Shown: piece by piece, positions 8,801-16,603 of the stretch
Numbering within the stretch: the stretch's first letter is position 1
How the letters are laid out: each line of letters starts with the position of its first letter
The notes under the pieces: model-generated
The model's database searches: none
Seen by the model: only the letters and a program-made list of their open reading frames with translations
What the model was told of the DNA's origin: nothing
Assembly: GCF_023715785.1 (NCBI RefSeq)
Contig: NZ_JAMBOX010000005.1
Span: 62,001 to 126,000 of the forward strand
Direction of reading: 5' to 3'
Origin: Neobacillus niacini
Lineage (GTDB): Bacteria; Bacillota; Bacilli; Bacillales; Cytobacillaceae
Length of the DNA stretch: 64,000 bases
Program-made: the position numbers and the translations under genes

Positions 8801-10308
8801 ATCAGGTTTTCTTCCTCCAACTCAAATGTTTGCATTTGCGTATAAAGGAAGTCAATTTCGGAACTAAGCTGGGCAATCGCTGTAGTCTTTTGTTTATCCT
8901 GCTGTGACAGGTCATTTCCTTTTTTCGTTAAGAACTTTTCATACCCCAAATACTGCTTAACTGATTCTTGTATGGATAGATATGACTGCTCCCATTGTTT
9001 GCTAGCTTCTTGTTTGATTTCGTCCATTCTTTGATTCACTTGCTCTAAACCGCTATTTTGTTCTAATGTCGCGATCTGCTGTGAAAGAGAGCGAATACTT
9101 TGCTCGTTTTCATTCCACTCTTTCAATAGCAGTTGAAAATCCAGCAGTTTTTTTCGTTCCTGTTTTTCTTTTACAAATTCTTGTAAGGAAGCATGCTTAT
9201 TTTTTTCCTCTACTAATTTCTTCTCCCAATCTAGTACCTCTCTGTGAGCTTTTGCATACTCTAAATTGTCTTGTTGAAAGCGTAAATCCGCTTGCCGCAG
9301 TTTTAATTTTTCCGTATCTTTCGCTATCGTAAGCAGCGTCTCCTCATCTGTTTGCTTCAAATGCTGGAGCGCACCAAGCAATTGCCTTCCTACCTGTACA
9401 CTGTCCGTAACAATTTCTTTATGCTCTACTCCTTTTGCCAGGTTTTCTTCAAAAGGGATAATGTCTTCCAAAAATTCTTTATGTGCTTGTTCTCTTTTTA
9501 AAAGAACAGGTAAATCCTTCGCAATACTTGCCTGACTCTTGAATATCTCGACAAGATCATTCTTTTGATGTTCTGTCCTGTGCAAGACTTGACTTACAGT
9601 CGGAATGATTCGTTTTTGAAACAGGGAATGATCATCCTCCGCTCCCTCAAAATATTTCCCAACTCCTCCCTCATCTTTGTTAATCTCTTTCATAATATCC
9701 CAGTCTTTACGGTTAATTCCGTATGTATCAAGAATGCGATAGTGTTTCTTTATATCTTTGTAAACGTCATATCCATTCCATTTTAAATAATCCTTCAAGC
9801 TTTCTGTTTCCGCAACTTCATCATTTTCATAGAGAGGAATATGCTCTAGTGATGCCTCTTCTTTCCGCTCAAATTCTCTTGTATAAAAGGTAATATTAGG
9901 GAGAATCTTTGCTTCCTGCTCCAAGGATTTGCTTTCATTGCCGCTTTCTTCATTTACCGAAATCCGCTGCTCGGCGGAGAACATGCCTCCTGTTACCAAG
10001 TGCCGGCGGTCGGCGCCATCCAATTCCCATTGAATAACAACATGAAAGGTATAAGGAATAAATTGCTCTTTATTATTAAAAAAGAACTGCTGGTAATATC
10101 GGTTGTTTTGTTTTCCCCATGAAGTCCCTGGCTTGAGAATTTGGAAGATGGTTTGCAGAAACACACCCTTCCCGCCCCCGTTCATCATCGCAATCAGGCC
10201 ATTTGTGGATGTCTCTTCATTATGAAAGTTAAAGGTGGTATCTTTATATTGCTTTTGCATGCCATCATACTTCAGGCCTACAATTCTAATTCGATGGATT
10301 TTCGGCAT
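5863..10308 (-). CDS. jetC: Wadjet SMC-like ATPase JetC (MksB/MukB-like)
   Basis: 1481 residues with the SMC layout: an N-terminal nucleotide-binding half, long Glu/Lys/Gln-rich coiled coils (about 290-1330) and a C-terminal half. The Walker A-like loop is NGGGKGV (43-49). The ABC signature is GSGGQKLSA from residue 1376 and the Walker B strand LVCDNPFG (1406-1413). JetC is the loop-extruding motor of Wadjet, which detects and leads to cleavage of small circular DNA. The start ATG has a strong GGAGGAGGGG site 5 bases upstream and overlaps jetB by 23 bases. Odd points: Gly follows the Walker A Lys where Ser/Thr is usual, and DN replaces DE in Walker B. It is the last gene of the operon. Confidence 0.9.
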   Translation of the reverse strand: MPKIHRIRIVGLKYDGMQKQYKDTTFNFHNEETSTNGLIAMMNGGGKGVFLQTIFQILKPGTSWGKQNNRYYQQFFFNNKEQFIPYTFHVVIQWELDGADRRHLVTGGMFSAEQRISVNEESGNESKSLEQEAKILPNITFYTREFERKEEASLEHIPLYENDEVAETESLKDYLKWNGYDVYKDIKKHYRILDTYGINRKDWDIMKEINKDEGGVGKYFEGAEDDHSLFQKRIIPTVSQVLHRTEHQKNDLVEIFKSQASIAKDLPVLLKREQAHKEFLEDIIPFEENLAKGVEHKEIVTDSVQVGRQLLGALQHLKQTDEETLLTIAKDTEKLKLRQADLRFQQDNLEYAKAHREVLDWEKKLVEEKNKHASLQEFVKEKQERKKLLDFQLLLKEWNENEQSIRSLSQQIATLEQNSGLEQVNQRMDEIKQEASKQWEQSYLSIQESVKQYLGYEKFLTKKGNDLSQQDKQKTTAIAQLSSEIDFLYTQMQTFELEEENLIKEFGDRLSYDVRGFIEFLFKQIEDKKARVEELQAKEKESRELLNTFATSHGTLVQSIQFSEEKCEELKAEIEEKKQKEAKLIDRLHGLIDDVTVPLTHALLSKYALQIEEILGNNREQGEQIKKDLWEIQLDHSLNDEHFWIPNKDVKELKEWIDEKTGIDVFYGTQFLQSLSKEELVNYLLTYPLLPYGLIVSGQQWQKINQQVLSGRMFKSPVPIFLREEMNSEHHQPSFVMINGTEKELLTDKNQFTNWKINIAKQIEEKKETLIEIEKTETSLRGILKEIDRFLSRELAVDMERAFNQEQNALLSKKVQLQENTTQQQKQKELQRQLKEELETTKIKIEKLTRDVGKIEEYERDKLVQQENNRVKIEKEKRKETLILGQKEIVKEHQNIVELQKKWHQTYLEWKVTTEQNIKEIALFIETAVFPADEKTEACEEVPRLSPHLLEEINGSIEELKQLQKSKEEQARELLVIQAKKETEQKQQKKLEKKLDTQNKEWKEAPEPHEPISILENLLQTAQKEAKTAEKEEREQGTALTVAETSLKHASQQRDKAAKKISKHEQQPEEWENLDLDVKAIEIKDQTKQTLEEIKQAEKLQKETESNIAGYEGDLLTLSVILKEDPAAFTDTDLEKVKNQGKACILSWCEEHQAIQEKGKEKHAKIEQSLRNLKLIIEGKDWEIRFKNEVLTTLDHMDTRHYSHIQSVVKNMKRFSQSGLEQLERDKERAEKAQNFWASRASMKVMSISEAIRSMIAKMKLKNERGSFPLVQLKEDILPKKPEDIEPLLKQHFVAAINKITKQFDTIDHNNQAVDQEIKQLISDEQILFVSLRNRYPELLVYNMRTDNAFMYGKPQREHYSTWQTINQGSRTKSDGSGGQKLSARMVMMMMLLSVKNESDQSWVPLVCDNPFGQAASAHVLDPIFSVAEKLKFQFIVVTPPELVKTEISQRFEAYYKLDFIREKGKEIVSDTIVPAYRIYQ

Positions 10309-11032
10309 GCTCCCCCTCCTCCATTGTCATTAACTTTTTAAATAATTCATAACGATCGTAATCGTGGTATAGGTATTCAATCCGCTCAAAAAGCTCTTGT
10401 TTAGGAAGTGCCTTTGGAATATCGTCCCGGTCAAGAATAATGATCAGTCCTTCTGTCTCCAATAAACGCATCGAACTGGCAACTAAACCGATTCTGGTCC
10501 GCCGATTGCCTTTTTTGGCGCCATAATCATCATTGTCAACCTCCATGTATTTCCACGTTGTCACAACATCCTTCATATCAATTCTTTCCTCTTCGCCAAA
10601 CGCAGGTTTTGCTTTAAGGATGCTTTCCCAATTTGTAATGAGATCGTTGACAAGACGTTCCAATGCGTAATAGCTAATCCCTTCCCGCTTTGTTCGGATT
10701 TTTGCAGCCTGATTTTGGTCGATGGCTGCAAGGAAAGCCATAATCACAATGCTGATTAGATGAAAATGTTTTTTCGTTTCCACCTGCCGATGCTTGTCCT
10801 TCAAATGGGTAAAATTCGTAGCAAAGACAGAGCCGGTGGGCTGGACAACTAAGTGAATCCGTTTAGGCGATTCAATGATATATGTACCTGATTCGTCTGC
10901 TAATAAAAGAACGGTCTGTCTCACTTCCGGCTCAAAATACGTCTGGAAATGTTCACTATTTTCGTCAATTACTTTATCTTTTAATAGCGTAAAATAGACA
11001 GTTGATGCTTTTTTGATTGATTCTGCATTCAT
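10286..11032 (-). CDS. jetB: Wadjet accessory subunit JetB (MksE-like)
   Basis: 248 residues from the ATG at 11032. I prefer this to an upstream in-frame start because GGAGG lies 7-8 bases before it and it makes a 4-base ATGA overlap with the jetA stop. JetB/MksE proteins are winged-helix (KITE-like) subunits that bind the kleisin and SMC heads. A recognisable winged-helix end is present (RTRIGLVASSMRLLETEGLIII, about 185-206 of the protein). It is identified mainly by its place between jetA and jetC and by size. Sequence does not obviously resemble the type I JetB family. Confidence 0.82.
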   Translation of the reverse strand: MNAESIKKASTVYFTLLKDKVIDENSEHFQTYFEPEVRQTVLLLADESGTYIIESPKRIHLVVQPTGSVFATNFTHLKDKHRQVETKKHFHLISIVIMAFLAAIDQNQAAKIRTKREGISYYALERLVNDLITNWESILKAKPAFGEEERIDMKDVVTTWKYMEVDNDDYGAKKGNRRTRIGLVASSMRLLETEGLIIILDRDDIPKALPKQELFERIEYLYHDYDRYELFKKLMTMEEGEHAENPSN

Positions 11033-12552
11033 CTTTTTTCCTCCATTACACAAATCTTAAACGGGGTAATTTTCATTTGATACCAATAATGAGGCTCTGC
11101 TCGGTGATCAAACATAGTAAAGAGTTTTAAGCCTTCAAAAGTTTGAAATTGTGGATATTCCTGCATTAATTTATAAAGGAGAATTTCCCTCTCGTCACTT
11201 AATGTTTCTTCTTTCCTATGCAGCACTTGAACCTTCAGCGGTTTTTTATCAAACATCATCCATAAATCAATCGTTTCCGATTCTTCAAACCATATATCCT
11301 GCACTTCTAATGGCAGCGTGGATAAATCTGCTAATGAAAATTCTCCGTATGTTTGTAAATGCTGAAAAACATAACTCCATGCCTTAACAACAGAATCCCA
11401 GTTCGTCACTCGTGGACGAGCAACACTTTCTTCTGATTCTTCTTCGATTACGGCATCACTAAGTTGTTTTTCTTCAAATTCCTGTTCTCCCCAGATCCAA
11501 TCAAGCGGCAAAATAAATTCATTCTTCGGTGAAAATAACGGAGAAAGTACTGTTTCGATTGTCTCGAAACGTTTAACCCCTTCCTTCATGAACCAATTTT
11601 CATAAAGATGTTCTCGAAATGAAACCAGACTGGTTTCCCAAAACAAGGAAGGATTTTCTGCTTTTAATTTCATCTCATACGAGATATTTTGAATGACGAG
11701 CTTGGCAAAACGGTCATGCAGCTGCCTTGTATGGCCAATTTTTTCTTGGAGAAATATCAATTCTTTTTGGATCGCCTCATCATCTTCATTACTTCGTTTC
11801 GTTTTTTCTATCATCCTCGTAATCGTACGGAAGTGATTTTTTTCTTCTTCAAATTGCTTTTCAATTTCAACCCGATTGTCGGCCCTTTGCCATTCTTCTT
11901 CCATCAGCAAGATTTTGGGATTGTTAATCATTTCCTTCTGGAAAGTGAATTCCTTTGCCATTAAGCGGTTTACGCGTGAAATGAGGTGATCGAGGTTTCG
12001 GGTAGCTTTTCTAAAGTTACCGTTTTTAATCAGCTGCATACTATACAGTTGTTCGATCGTTATCGAGAATTCTTCCGCCATTTCCCTGCTCATAAAAATC
12101 ATTTCCTGAGAAACATCTGTAAGTTTATAAACAATCGATCCGCCCAGCTCTAAATTCGTATAGATTTCATCCATCGTGACATACCGGAACACCTGGGTTT
12201 CCCATGATTGTCTGATTTCATCGTAATATAAGGCTTCAAACGGTTTGCTATACTCTTCTTTTCCCTGATATAATAGCCCACTTGTAATCCGTTCAACTTG
12301 CTTATCGTCTGCCAACAGCTTCATTTGCTTAATGGAATCTTCTACCATATACTTGATATCTGATTTGCTTCTATGATCATCATCATTTAATTCTCGATAA
12401 AAGATGGTAAGGAGCACCTGCATCAGAATACTTTGGATATGAGGCTTTAGCTCTCCTACTTCCATTCCCCTGCCAAGCTCAAACAGGGGATTCAATCGTT
12501 GCATTCGCTTGGCAAACCCTTCCCATGATTCGTTCACGTCCATCGCCTCCAT
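11029..12552 (-). CDS. jetA: Wadjet kleisin-like subunit JetA (MksF-like)
   Basis: 507 residues, no signal peptide or membrane segment. JetA is the kleisin that bridges the two JetC heads. The middle (about 190-290) is rich in charged helices suited to a coiled coil, and a Glu-rich stretch (EEESEESV) separates it from the C-terminal domain. It overlaps jetD by 19 bases and jetB by 4, so translation is coupled. The first ATG (12552) and one four codons later (ATGGACGTGAAC) are both possible starts. It looks like the JetA family found with the D-A-B-C gene order rather than the DUF3375 type I family; subtype is inference. Confidence 0.82.
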   Translation of the reverse strand: MEAMDVNESWEGFAKRMQRLNPLFELGRGMEVGELKPHIQSILMQVLLTIFYRELNDDDHRSKSDIKYMVEDSIKQMKLLADDKQVERITSGLLYQGKEEYSKPFEALYYDEIRQSWETQVFRYVTMDEIYTNLELGGSIVYKLTDVSQEMIFMSREMAEEFSITIEQLYSMQLIKNGNFRKATRNLDHLISRVNRLMAKEFTFQKEMINNPKILLMEEEWQRADNRVEIEKQFEEEKNHFRTITRMIEKTKRSNEDDEAIQKELIFLQEKIGHTRQLHDRFAKLVIQNISYEMKLKAENPSLFWETSLVSFREHLYENWFMKEGVKRFETIETVLSPLFSPKNEFILPLDWIWGEQEFEEKQLSDAVIEEESEESVARPRVTNWDSVVKAWSYVFQHLQTYGEFSLADLSTLPLEVQDIWFEESETIDLWMMFDKKPLKVQVLHRKEETLSDEREILLYKLMQEYPQFQTFEGLKLFTMFDHRAEPHYWYQMKITPFKICVMEEKR

Positions 12553-13607
12553 GTTTCTACCGTTAAGACCTCTTGAGGAATTCTCTTATTTTCGTGCCAT
12601 AATTGCCGTAATTGTACTTGCTCCTCCTCTGTAAACCATTTTAAAAAAAGATCACGGTATTTGAGGTTTTGTATTTGACCGATTTTCTGGTCATTTTTTT
12701 GGTCTAAACATTCTAGCATTTTACGATAGATTTTTAAGGCAGGCTGAATACTACAATCTGGATATTTTTCGATAAGCCGAATGAGGATTCCGTAACCTGC
12801 GGCATCAAGATCTCCTGCGTAGTAGAAAAGATAGGACTTTGGCGGAAACATTCGAAAGAAAAAGGAGAAGCTCCGTTCAATTTTCGTGCCTTCCCCATAA
12901 ATAATCAGTTCGGGTTCATAATCGAGTTGATGATCTTCCAATAATTTAATAGAAGTATGAAAGAATGATAGATTTTCGACGATTAGTACTCTCTGAATAT
13001 CTTTCAATTCTTTCCCTTGTTTCATCCAAAATACAAAAGGTTCCCCATAGTTTACCATTTTAAGTTGGTCATCTGATATGCCTATTCTAGTCAAAAAGCC
13101 TTTTCCATCTGGAAAGCTTTCACCATCTAATAAGAATTTTTCATGGCCAAACAGCTCGAGGCTTCTTTCTTCTACTGATACGAGTTCCCGTTCCTGACTG
13201 GCCTTTAGAAACGTATATACCTTCTGGATTCGCTGCCATTCATCCTCCGTCTGCCATTCGGGATGCCGTTCATAATAGGAAAAATCAAACTGATCACTTA
13301 ATTTCATCATCTCAAGACGATCCCATTTTTCAGCCAGAACTTTTTTATTTACCCAGTAATACAAAGGAAGCACAGGGGTTTTCCCATTGTATTGATTATT
13401 TTGAATGGGGGTTAGCTGTCCTTCCGCTTGCAACGTTTCGATCGCGCGATAAAACAACGAATAACCATCCATTTCAAAATAATCATCCATTAACTTGCGC
13501 AACTGAAATTCCAAATCGTTACTATTGATTTTCTTTTTTTGTTTCGGGTGTTGAATATCAGAGATAAAACCCCTCACCCGTGTTTCTATGATGTCGATTG
13601 TACTCAC
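12534..13607 (-). CDS. jetD: Wadjet nuclease subunit JetD (MksG-like, TOPRIM fold)
   Basis: 357 residues, GTG start. JetD is the topoisomerase VI/Spo11-related nuclease that cuts circular DNA once the SMC complex has trapped it. The TOPRIM metal residues are visible: Glu211 in VLIVEN and the Asp pair in GDLDAAGYG (266-268). The N-terminal 200 residues contain winged-helix-like segments, as in JetD family proteins. It is the first gene of the operon on this strand, followed by jetA with a 19-base overlap. All four components are present and intact, so the system is likely functional. Confidence 0.88.
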   Translation of the reverse strand: MSTIDIIETRVRGFISDIQHPKQKKKINSNDLEFQLRKLMDDYFEMDGYSLFYRAIETLQAEGQLTPIQNNQYNGKTPVLPLYYWVNKKVLAEKWDRLEMMKLSDQFDFSYYERHPEWQTEDEWQRIQKVYTFLKASQERELVSVEERSLELFGHEKFLLDGESFPDGKGFLTRIGISDDQLKMVNYGEPFVFWMKQGKELKDIQRVLIVENLSFFHTSIKLLEDHQLDYEPELIIYGEGTKIERSFSFFFRMFPPKSYLFYYAGDLDAAGYGILIRLIEKYPDCSIQPALKIYRKMLECLDQKNDQKIGQIQNLKYRDLFLKWFTEEEQVQLRQLWHENKRIPQEVLTVETWRRWT

Positions 13608-13842
13608 CTACTTACATCTCTTGGAGTCACGAATAGACTCCTATTCCTATTTTAGACATCCTTTTATTATAAACTAGTTGCGTATCTGTGGGTAAATGAA
13701 ATTTTCTTAAAAGGATAGCAGACTGCACCAACGACATTACCACGCATAAAAGTGTTTTTTTCCGCCTATTAAAAAAATTATCCCCCCCTGTCCTTTTCAC
13801 CCAAAAAACCATATATAGAGGGTGAAAGGAGGTGAGTGACTC

Positions 13843-14061
13843 ATGGCACAGGGATTATTAGAAGGAACTAAGCTTCGTTTGGTGTTTGAAGCAGGGTTGG
13901 ATGACCTTGGCAAACCAATCTACAAATCTAAGACGTTTAGCAACGTGAGAAAGGAAGTTACTGTTGATCAGTTATTCCAGGCATCACAGGCGATTGCCTC
14001 ATTATGTATGGACCCGCTAAACAAGACGGAACGTAACGACAGCACTGAAATCACCGCTTAA
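13843..14061 (+). CDS. DUF1659 family small protein
   Basis: 72 residues (starts MAQGLLEGTKLRLVFEAG). It matches the DUF1659 family of small Bacillaceae proteins of unknown function, with the usual KLRLVFEAGLDDLGKPIYKS-like opening and a mid-protein DQLFQASQAIASL helix. A GGAGGTGAG site precedes the ATG. It is the first of three small genes (DUF1659, DUF2922, YvrJ) that commonly occur together. Function not known. Confidence 0.85.
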   Translation: MAQGLLEGTKLRLVFEAGLDDLGKPIYKSKTFSNVRKEVTVDQLFQASQAIASLCMDPLNKTERNDSTEITA

Positions 14062-14133
14062 TTTTGAGAGTGATGATTAAACCGGTACCTAGCCGTCAAA
14101 GCGGAGGCCGGTATGACAAAGGAGGTGAATAAC

Positions 14134-14352
14134 ATGGCAAAAACATTGGAATTGCAATTTGGTACGGAGCTGGGCAAAACTGCCCGCCTTTCCTTGGACA
14201 ACCCGAAGGAACCGATTGACGAAGCGGCGGTTAAGCAAGCGATGGAGCAAATCATTGGAGCGGCGGTTTTCACATCGGCCAGCGGCAGATACGTGGAGGC
14301 CAAAAGTGCCCGCGTTATCAATCGCAACGTCGTAGAATATGAGATTGTATAA
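14134..14352 (+). CDS. DUF2922 family small protein
   Basis: 72 residues from the ATG at 14134, chosen because AAAGGAGG lies 8 bases before it. Reads MAKTLELQFGTELGKTARLS, then a helix-rich middle with a VKQAMEQIIGA segment, typical of DUF2922. It usually follows DUF1659, as here with a 72-base gap. Role unknown. Confidence 0.85.
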   Translation: MAKTLELQFGTELGKTARLSLDNPKEPIDEAAVKQAMEQIIGAAVFTSASGRYVEAKSARVINRNVVEYEIV

Positions 14353-14360
14353 TGTGCAGA

Positions 14361-14394
14361 GGCCGGGATTCAGACGATGAACCCGGCCTTTTTT
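14361..14394 (+). terminator. Intrinsic terminator after DUF2922 gene
   Basis: GGCCGGG/CCCGGCC stem followed by TTTTTT. It separates the DUF2922 gene from yvrJ, so yvrJ is read by leakage or from its own promoter. Confidence 0.8.
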
Positions 14395-14425
14395 ATAAAA
14401 AATGTCAGGAAAGGAGTGAACACCC

Positions 14426-14563
14426 GTGGATCAACTCATCCCCCTCGTCAGCGAGGTAGGCTTCCCTATCGTTGTGACCCTTTATCTACTTTACCGAATT
14501 GAATCCAAGCTTGATTTAGTGGTCCAATCGATTCAAAATCTGCCTGAGCGGATGAAAGGCTGA
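14426..14563 (+). CDS. yvrJ: YvrJ family small membrane protein
   Basis: 45 residues with a GTG start and an AAAGGAG site 9 bases upstream. The sequence VGFPIVVTLYLLYRIE is a single membrane segment, followed by a short polar tail (KLDLVVQSIQNLPERMKG). This is the YvrJ family pattern, and its place after DUF1659 and DUF2922 genes agrees. Function not known. Confidence 0.82.
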   Translation: MDQLIPLVSEVGFPIVVTLYLLYRIESKLDLVVQSIQNLPERMKG

Positions 14564-14875
14564 CCATATCCGAATTAATTGGACGCGGAACCCCACTACA
14601 GACTTGGGGTTCTTATTTTTTGGCGCTTTTCTAAGATAATGTTGCTTTTCGACGTAAAACACCTTTCTTTTAAGAAGAAATGGCTTTCTGCTTCAACGTA
14701 AGCATTGGAGCTTTGAATAAATCACCGCTTCAGCCGTACCTAGCCCCTCTACGTGACCGCCAGATAGGAAAAAGGTTGAAATTGGTCACGTAGGCTGGTT
14801 CTACGTGACCCCGGCCAAGAAATCCGGAGGAACTGGTCAAGTTGGGCCTTTCTATGGATCCAGCGTTTTTAAAAA
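14564..14875. other. Intergenic region with three CTACGTGACC copies
   Basis: 312 bases with no convincing gene apart from the yvrJ terminator at its start. CTACGTGACC occurs at 14749-14758, inverted at 14784-14793, and again direct at 14801-14810, so alternative hairpins can form. Meaning unknown. Confidence 0.5.
14588..14621 (+). terminator. Intrinsic terminator after yvrJ
   Basis: GAACCCCA/TGGGGTTC stem with a 9-base loop, then TTATTTTTT. Confidence 0.75.
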
Positions 14876-15028
14876 CTAAAACGTATCCAAGAACTTGTCT
14901 TTAAAGTTATCAAACTGAATATCTATGGTCCCTGTGACAATATTAAATAGTCTTGGGATGGACAAAAAGAGCGCAAACCCAGTGTTGATACAGGTAAAAC
15001 GAATGAAATAATGCCCAAGTGTTTTCAT
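14876..15028 (-). CDS. Small hypothetical membrane-associated protein, divergent from a TetR regulator
   Basis: 50-residue frame starting MKTLGHYFIRF, with a hydrophobic stretch (INTGFALFLSIPRLFNIV, about 14-31). A TTTAGGGGG site lies 5 bases before the ATG. It is transcribed away from the TetR gene at 15231, with operator-like repeats in between, so it may be the regulator's target. Not recognised; a toxin-like or leader role is only speculation. Confidence 0.5.
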   Translation of the reverse strand: MKTLGHYFIRFTCINTGFALFLSIPRLFNIVTGTIDIQFDNFKDKFLDTF

Positions 15029-15067
15029 TTTTTCCCCCTAAACTTAAATTACTGCGCCCACAAAACG

Positions 15068-15105
15068 ACTAGTCAGTTTATTTTACCAATAATATACTAA
15101 TCAGT
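15068..15105. promoter_or_regulatory. Putative TetR operator pair
   Basis: ACTAGTCAGT (15068-15077) and ACTAATCAGT (15096-15105) lie between the TetR gene and the divergent small gene, 28 bases apart. Bacillus TetR regulators of drug-efflux type often bind GACTAGTCA-like sites. Assignment inferred from position. Confidence 0.45.
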
Positions 15106-15230
15106 CTATTTTTAAGCTATAATCATTATTAAATAAGGATGAATAATCAAGGTTTTTTGCAGATTGATGATAAGTACAACGAAGTATTCAGAACCATTTA
15201 ATCAAATTTATCTATATGAGGAGCAGGACT

Positions 15231-15842
15231 ATGCCAGTAGTGTCTGATGACTATAAAAAAAATAAAAAAGCCTTAATACTGAAAAGTGCTTTTGAATGTT
15301 TTGCCGAAAAAGGATTTCAAGTTGCTACAATGGAGGATATCGTAAAACACTCTAACATAAGTAAGGGTGCTATATATAATTATTTTAGCAGTAAAGATGA
15401 AATCTATATTGAGCTTATGAACGAGCGCACTTCTGAAAGCATTAATAAGCTGAGGGATGAACTGGGCAGGTTAAAAACCTCCAACGAAAAGCTGGAGCAT
15501 CTGTTTAATGTATACAGCGATGTTAATAAAACATCTGACTATGTCAATGCGACAAGAGTGCACATTGAATTCTGGCTGTATTCCACTAGGAAAGACGATT
15601 TGCGTACAATTATGATCTCAAGATTCAATATGTATAAAGATTTATTCAAAACGATTATTGACGAAGGTATAAAAAATGGGGAATTTTCCAAGAAAGCAAA
15701 TTCGGAGGAACTCTCTCTCATCTTCTGGGGGGTTATAGATGGCAGTTCGTTACATCATGCTATGCTTCTAGAACTTTTTCCCTTTCAAAATGTCATAACA
15801 GAACTGAAACAAATCATTTATTTAAAGTTAAAAGAAAAATAA
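15231..15842 (+). CDS. TetR/AcrR family transcriptional regulator
   Basis: 203 residues from the ATG at 15231, which has GAGGAG 8 bases upstream. The N-terminal helix-turn-helix is clear (ILKSAFECFAEKGF, then TMEDIVKHSNISKGAIYNYF, then SSKDEIY), the pattern of TetR proteins. The C-terminal ligand-binding domain is not assignable. No efflux pump lies next to it; the only divergent gene is a 50-residue putative membrane protein. Probably autoregulated through the repeats at 15068-15105. Confidence 0.88.
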   Translation: MPVVSDDYKKNKKALILKSAFECFAEKGFQVATMEDIVKHSNISKGAIYNYFSSKDEIYIELMNERTSESINKLRDELGRLKTSNEKLEHLFNVYSDVNKTSDYVNATRVHIEFWLYSTRKDDLRTIMISRFNMYKDLFKTIIDEGIKNGEFSKKANSEELSLIFWGVIDGSSLHHAMLLELFPFQNVITELKQIIYLKLKEK

Positions 15843-16154
15843 CGGGCAGGATTGTTGAACAAGGCTGTTCTTTAATGATATTTACTAACAGAAAATCAAT
15901 TTTACAAGATAATATTATTATTAGGAAGACGGCAATTCTTTTATCAGCAATATATTCCTACACGCGTCATGAAAACCAGTTTCATGACGCGTTTTTTTCC
16001 TAAATGAAAAATATTATCTACTTTTATTAATTTAGGACGTTTATACACAGCCATTATGTTCGAACTATGAAAGAAACAAAAAAATTTATTGGGAATTTTT
16101 TTTAAAACCAAGAAAAATAATAAAGTAAAAAGTAGGTAAAAGGAGATGGTTGAA
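15843..16154. other. Intergenic region with terminator
   Basis: 312 AT-rich bases between the TetR gene and a small hypothetical gene. It holds the terminator at 15962-15998 and otherwise nothing that I recognise. Confidence 0.5.
15962..15998 (+). terminator. Intrinsic terminator
   Basis: Perfect 13-bp stem ACGCGTCATGAAA with a 5-base loop, followed by TTTTTT. Ends the TetR transcript. Confidence 0.85.
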
Positions 16155-16328
16155 ATGACCTATAATAAAGAAATTCAAAGTATACTTGGTTTTGATGTTC
16201 ATGCACGTTCACGATTTTTTTATGAAGATAGTGAAGATCATGATCCCTTTAAAAACCCAATAATACATAAACAAATAAATGGACGGGTGATCGTTCCACT
16301 TAATGTAGAAAAATTATTTGGAAAATAG
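16155..16328 (+). CDS. Small hypothetical protein
   Basis: 57 residues from the ATG at 16155, chosen over an ATG three codons earlier because AAGGAG is correctly spaced from the later one. The protein is polar (DSEDHDPFKNP in the middle) and ends VPLNVEKLFGK. Not recognised. A strong RBS and free-standing position support translation. Confidence 0.55.
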   Translation: MTYNKEIQSILGFDVHARSRFFYEDSEDHDPFKNPIIHKQINGRVIVPLNVEKLFGK

Positions 16329-16436
16329 GTCATTTTTCCTAAAAAACGTATACTCATTAGAAACTAAATCATGATAAAAGGGGCACTTTGAAGTGTCAAA
16401 AACTCTCCCAAATCCCAGAACAAATGTCGTCACACA

Positions 16437-16479
16437 AACACCCGTATTTAACTCCATAATCGGGTGTTGTGGCTTTTTT
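16437..16479 (+). terminator. Intrinsic terminator
   Basis: AACACCCG/CGGGTGTT stem followed by GTGGCTTTTTT, after the 57-residue gene and before the VanW-like gene. Confidence 0.7.
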
Positions 16480-16603
16480 CACTGTTTGGCCATACTTACA
16501 ATAAATTTTTTGATATTTCCTATTCCCTATAATAAAGTTTTTTTCCTAATAAGATAATACAAAAGAAAATCAGTATTCCAATGAGATGGGGGTTTTTTAG
16601 CAT

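Noticed and set aside
13627..13812. Minus-strand 61-codon ORF upstream of jetD
   Set aside because: Lies in the AT-rich promoter region, no RBS, no family resemblance.
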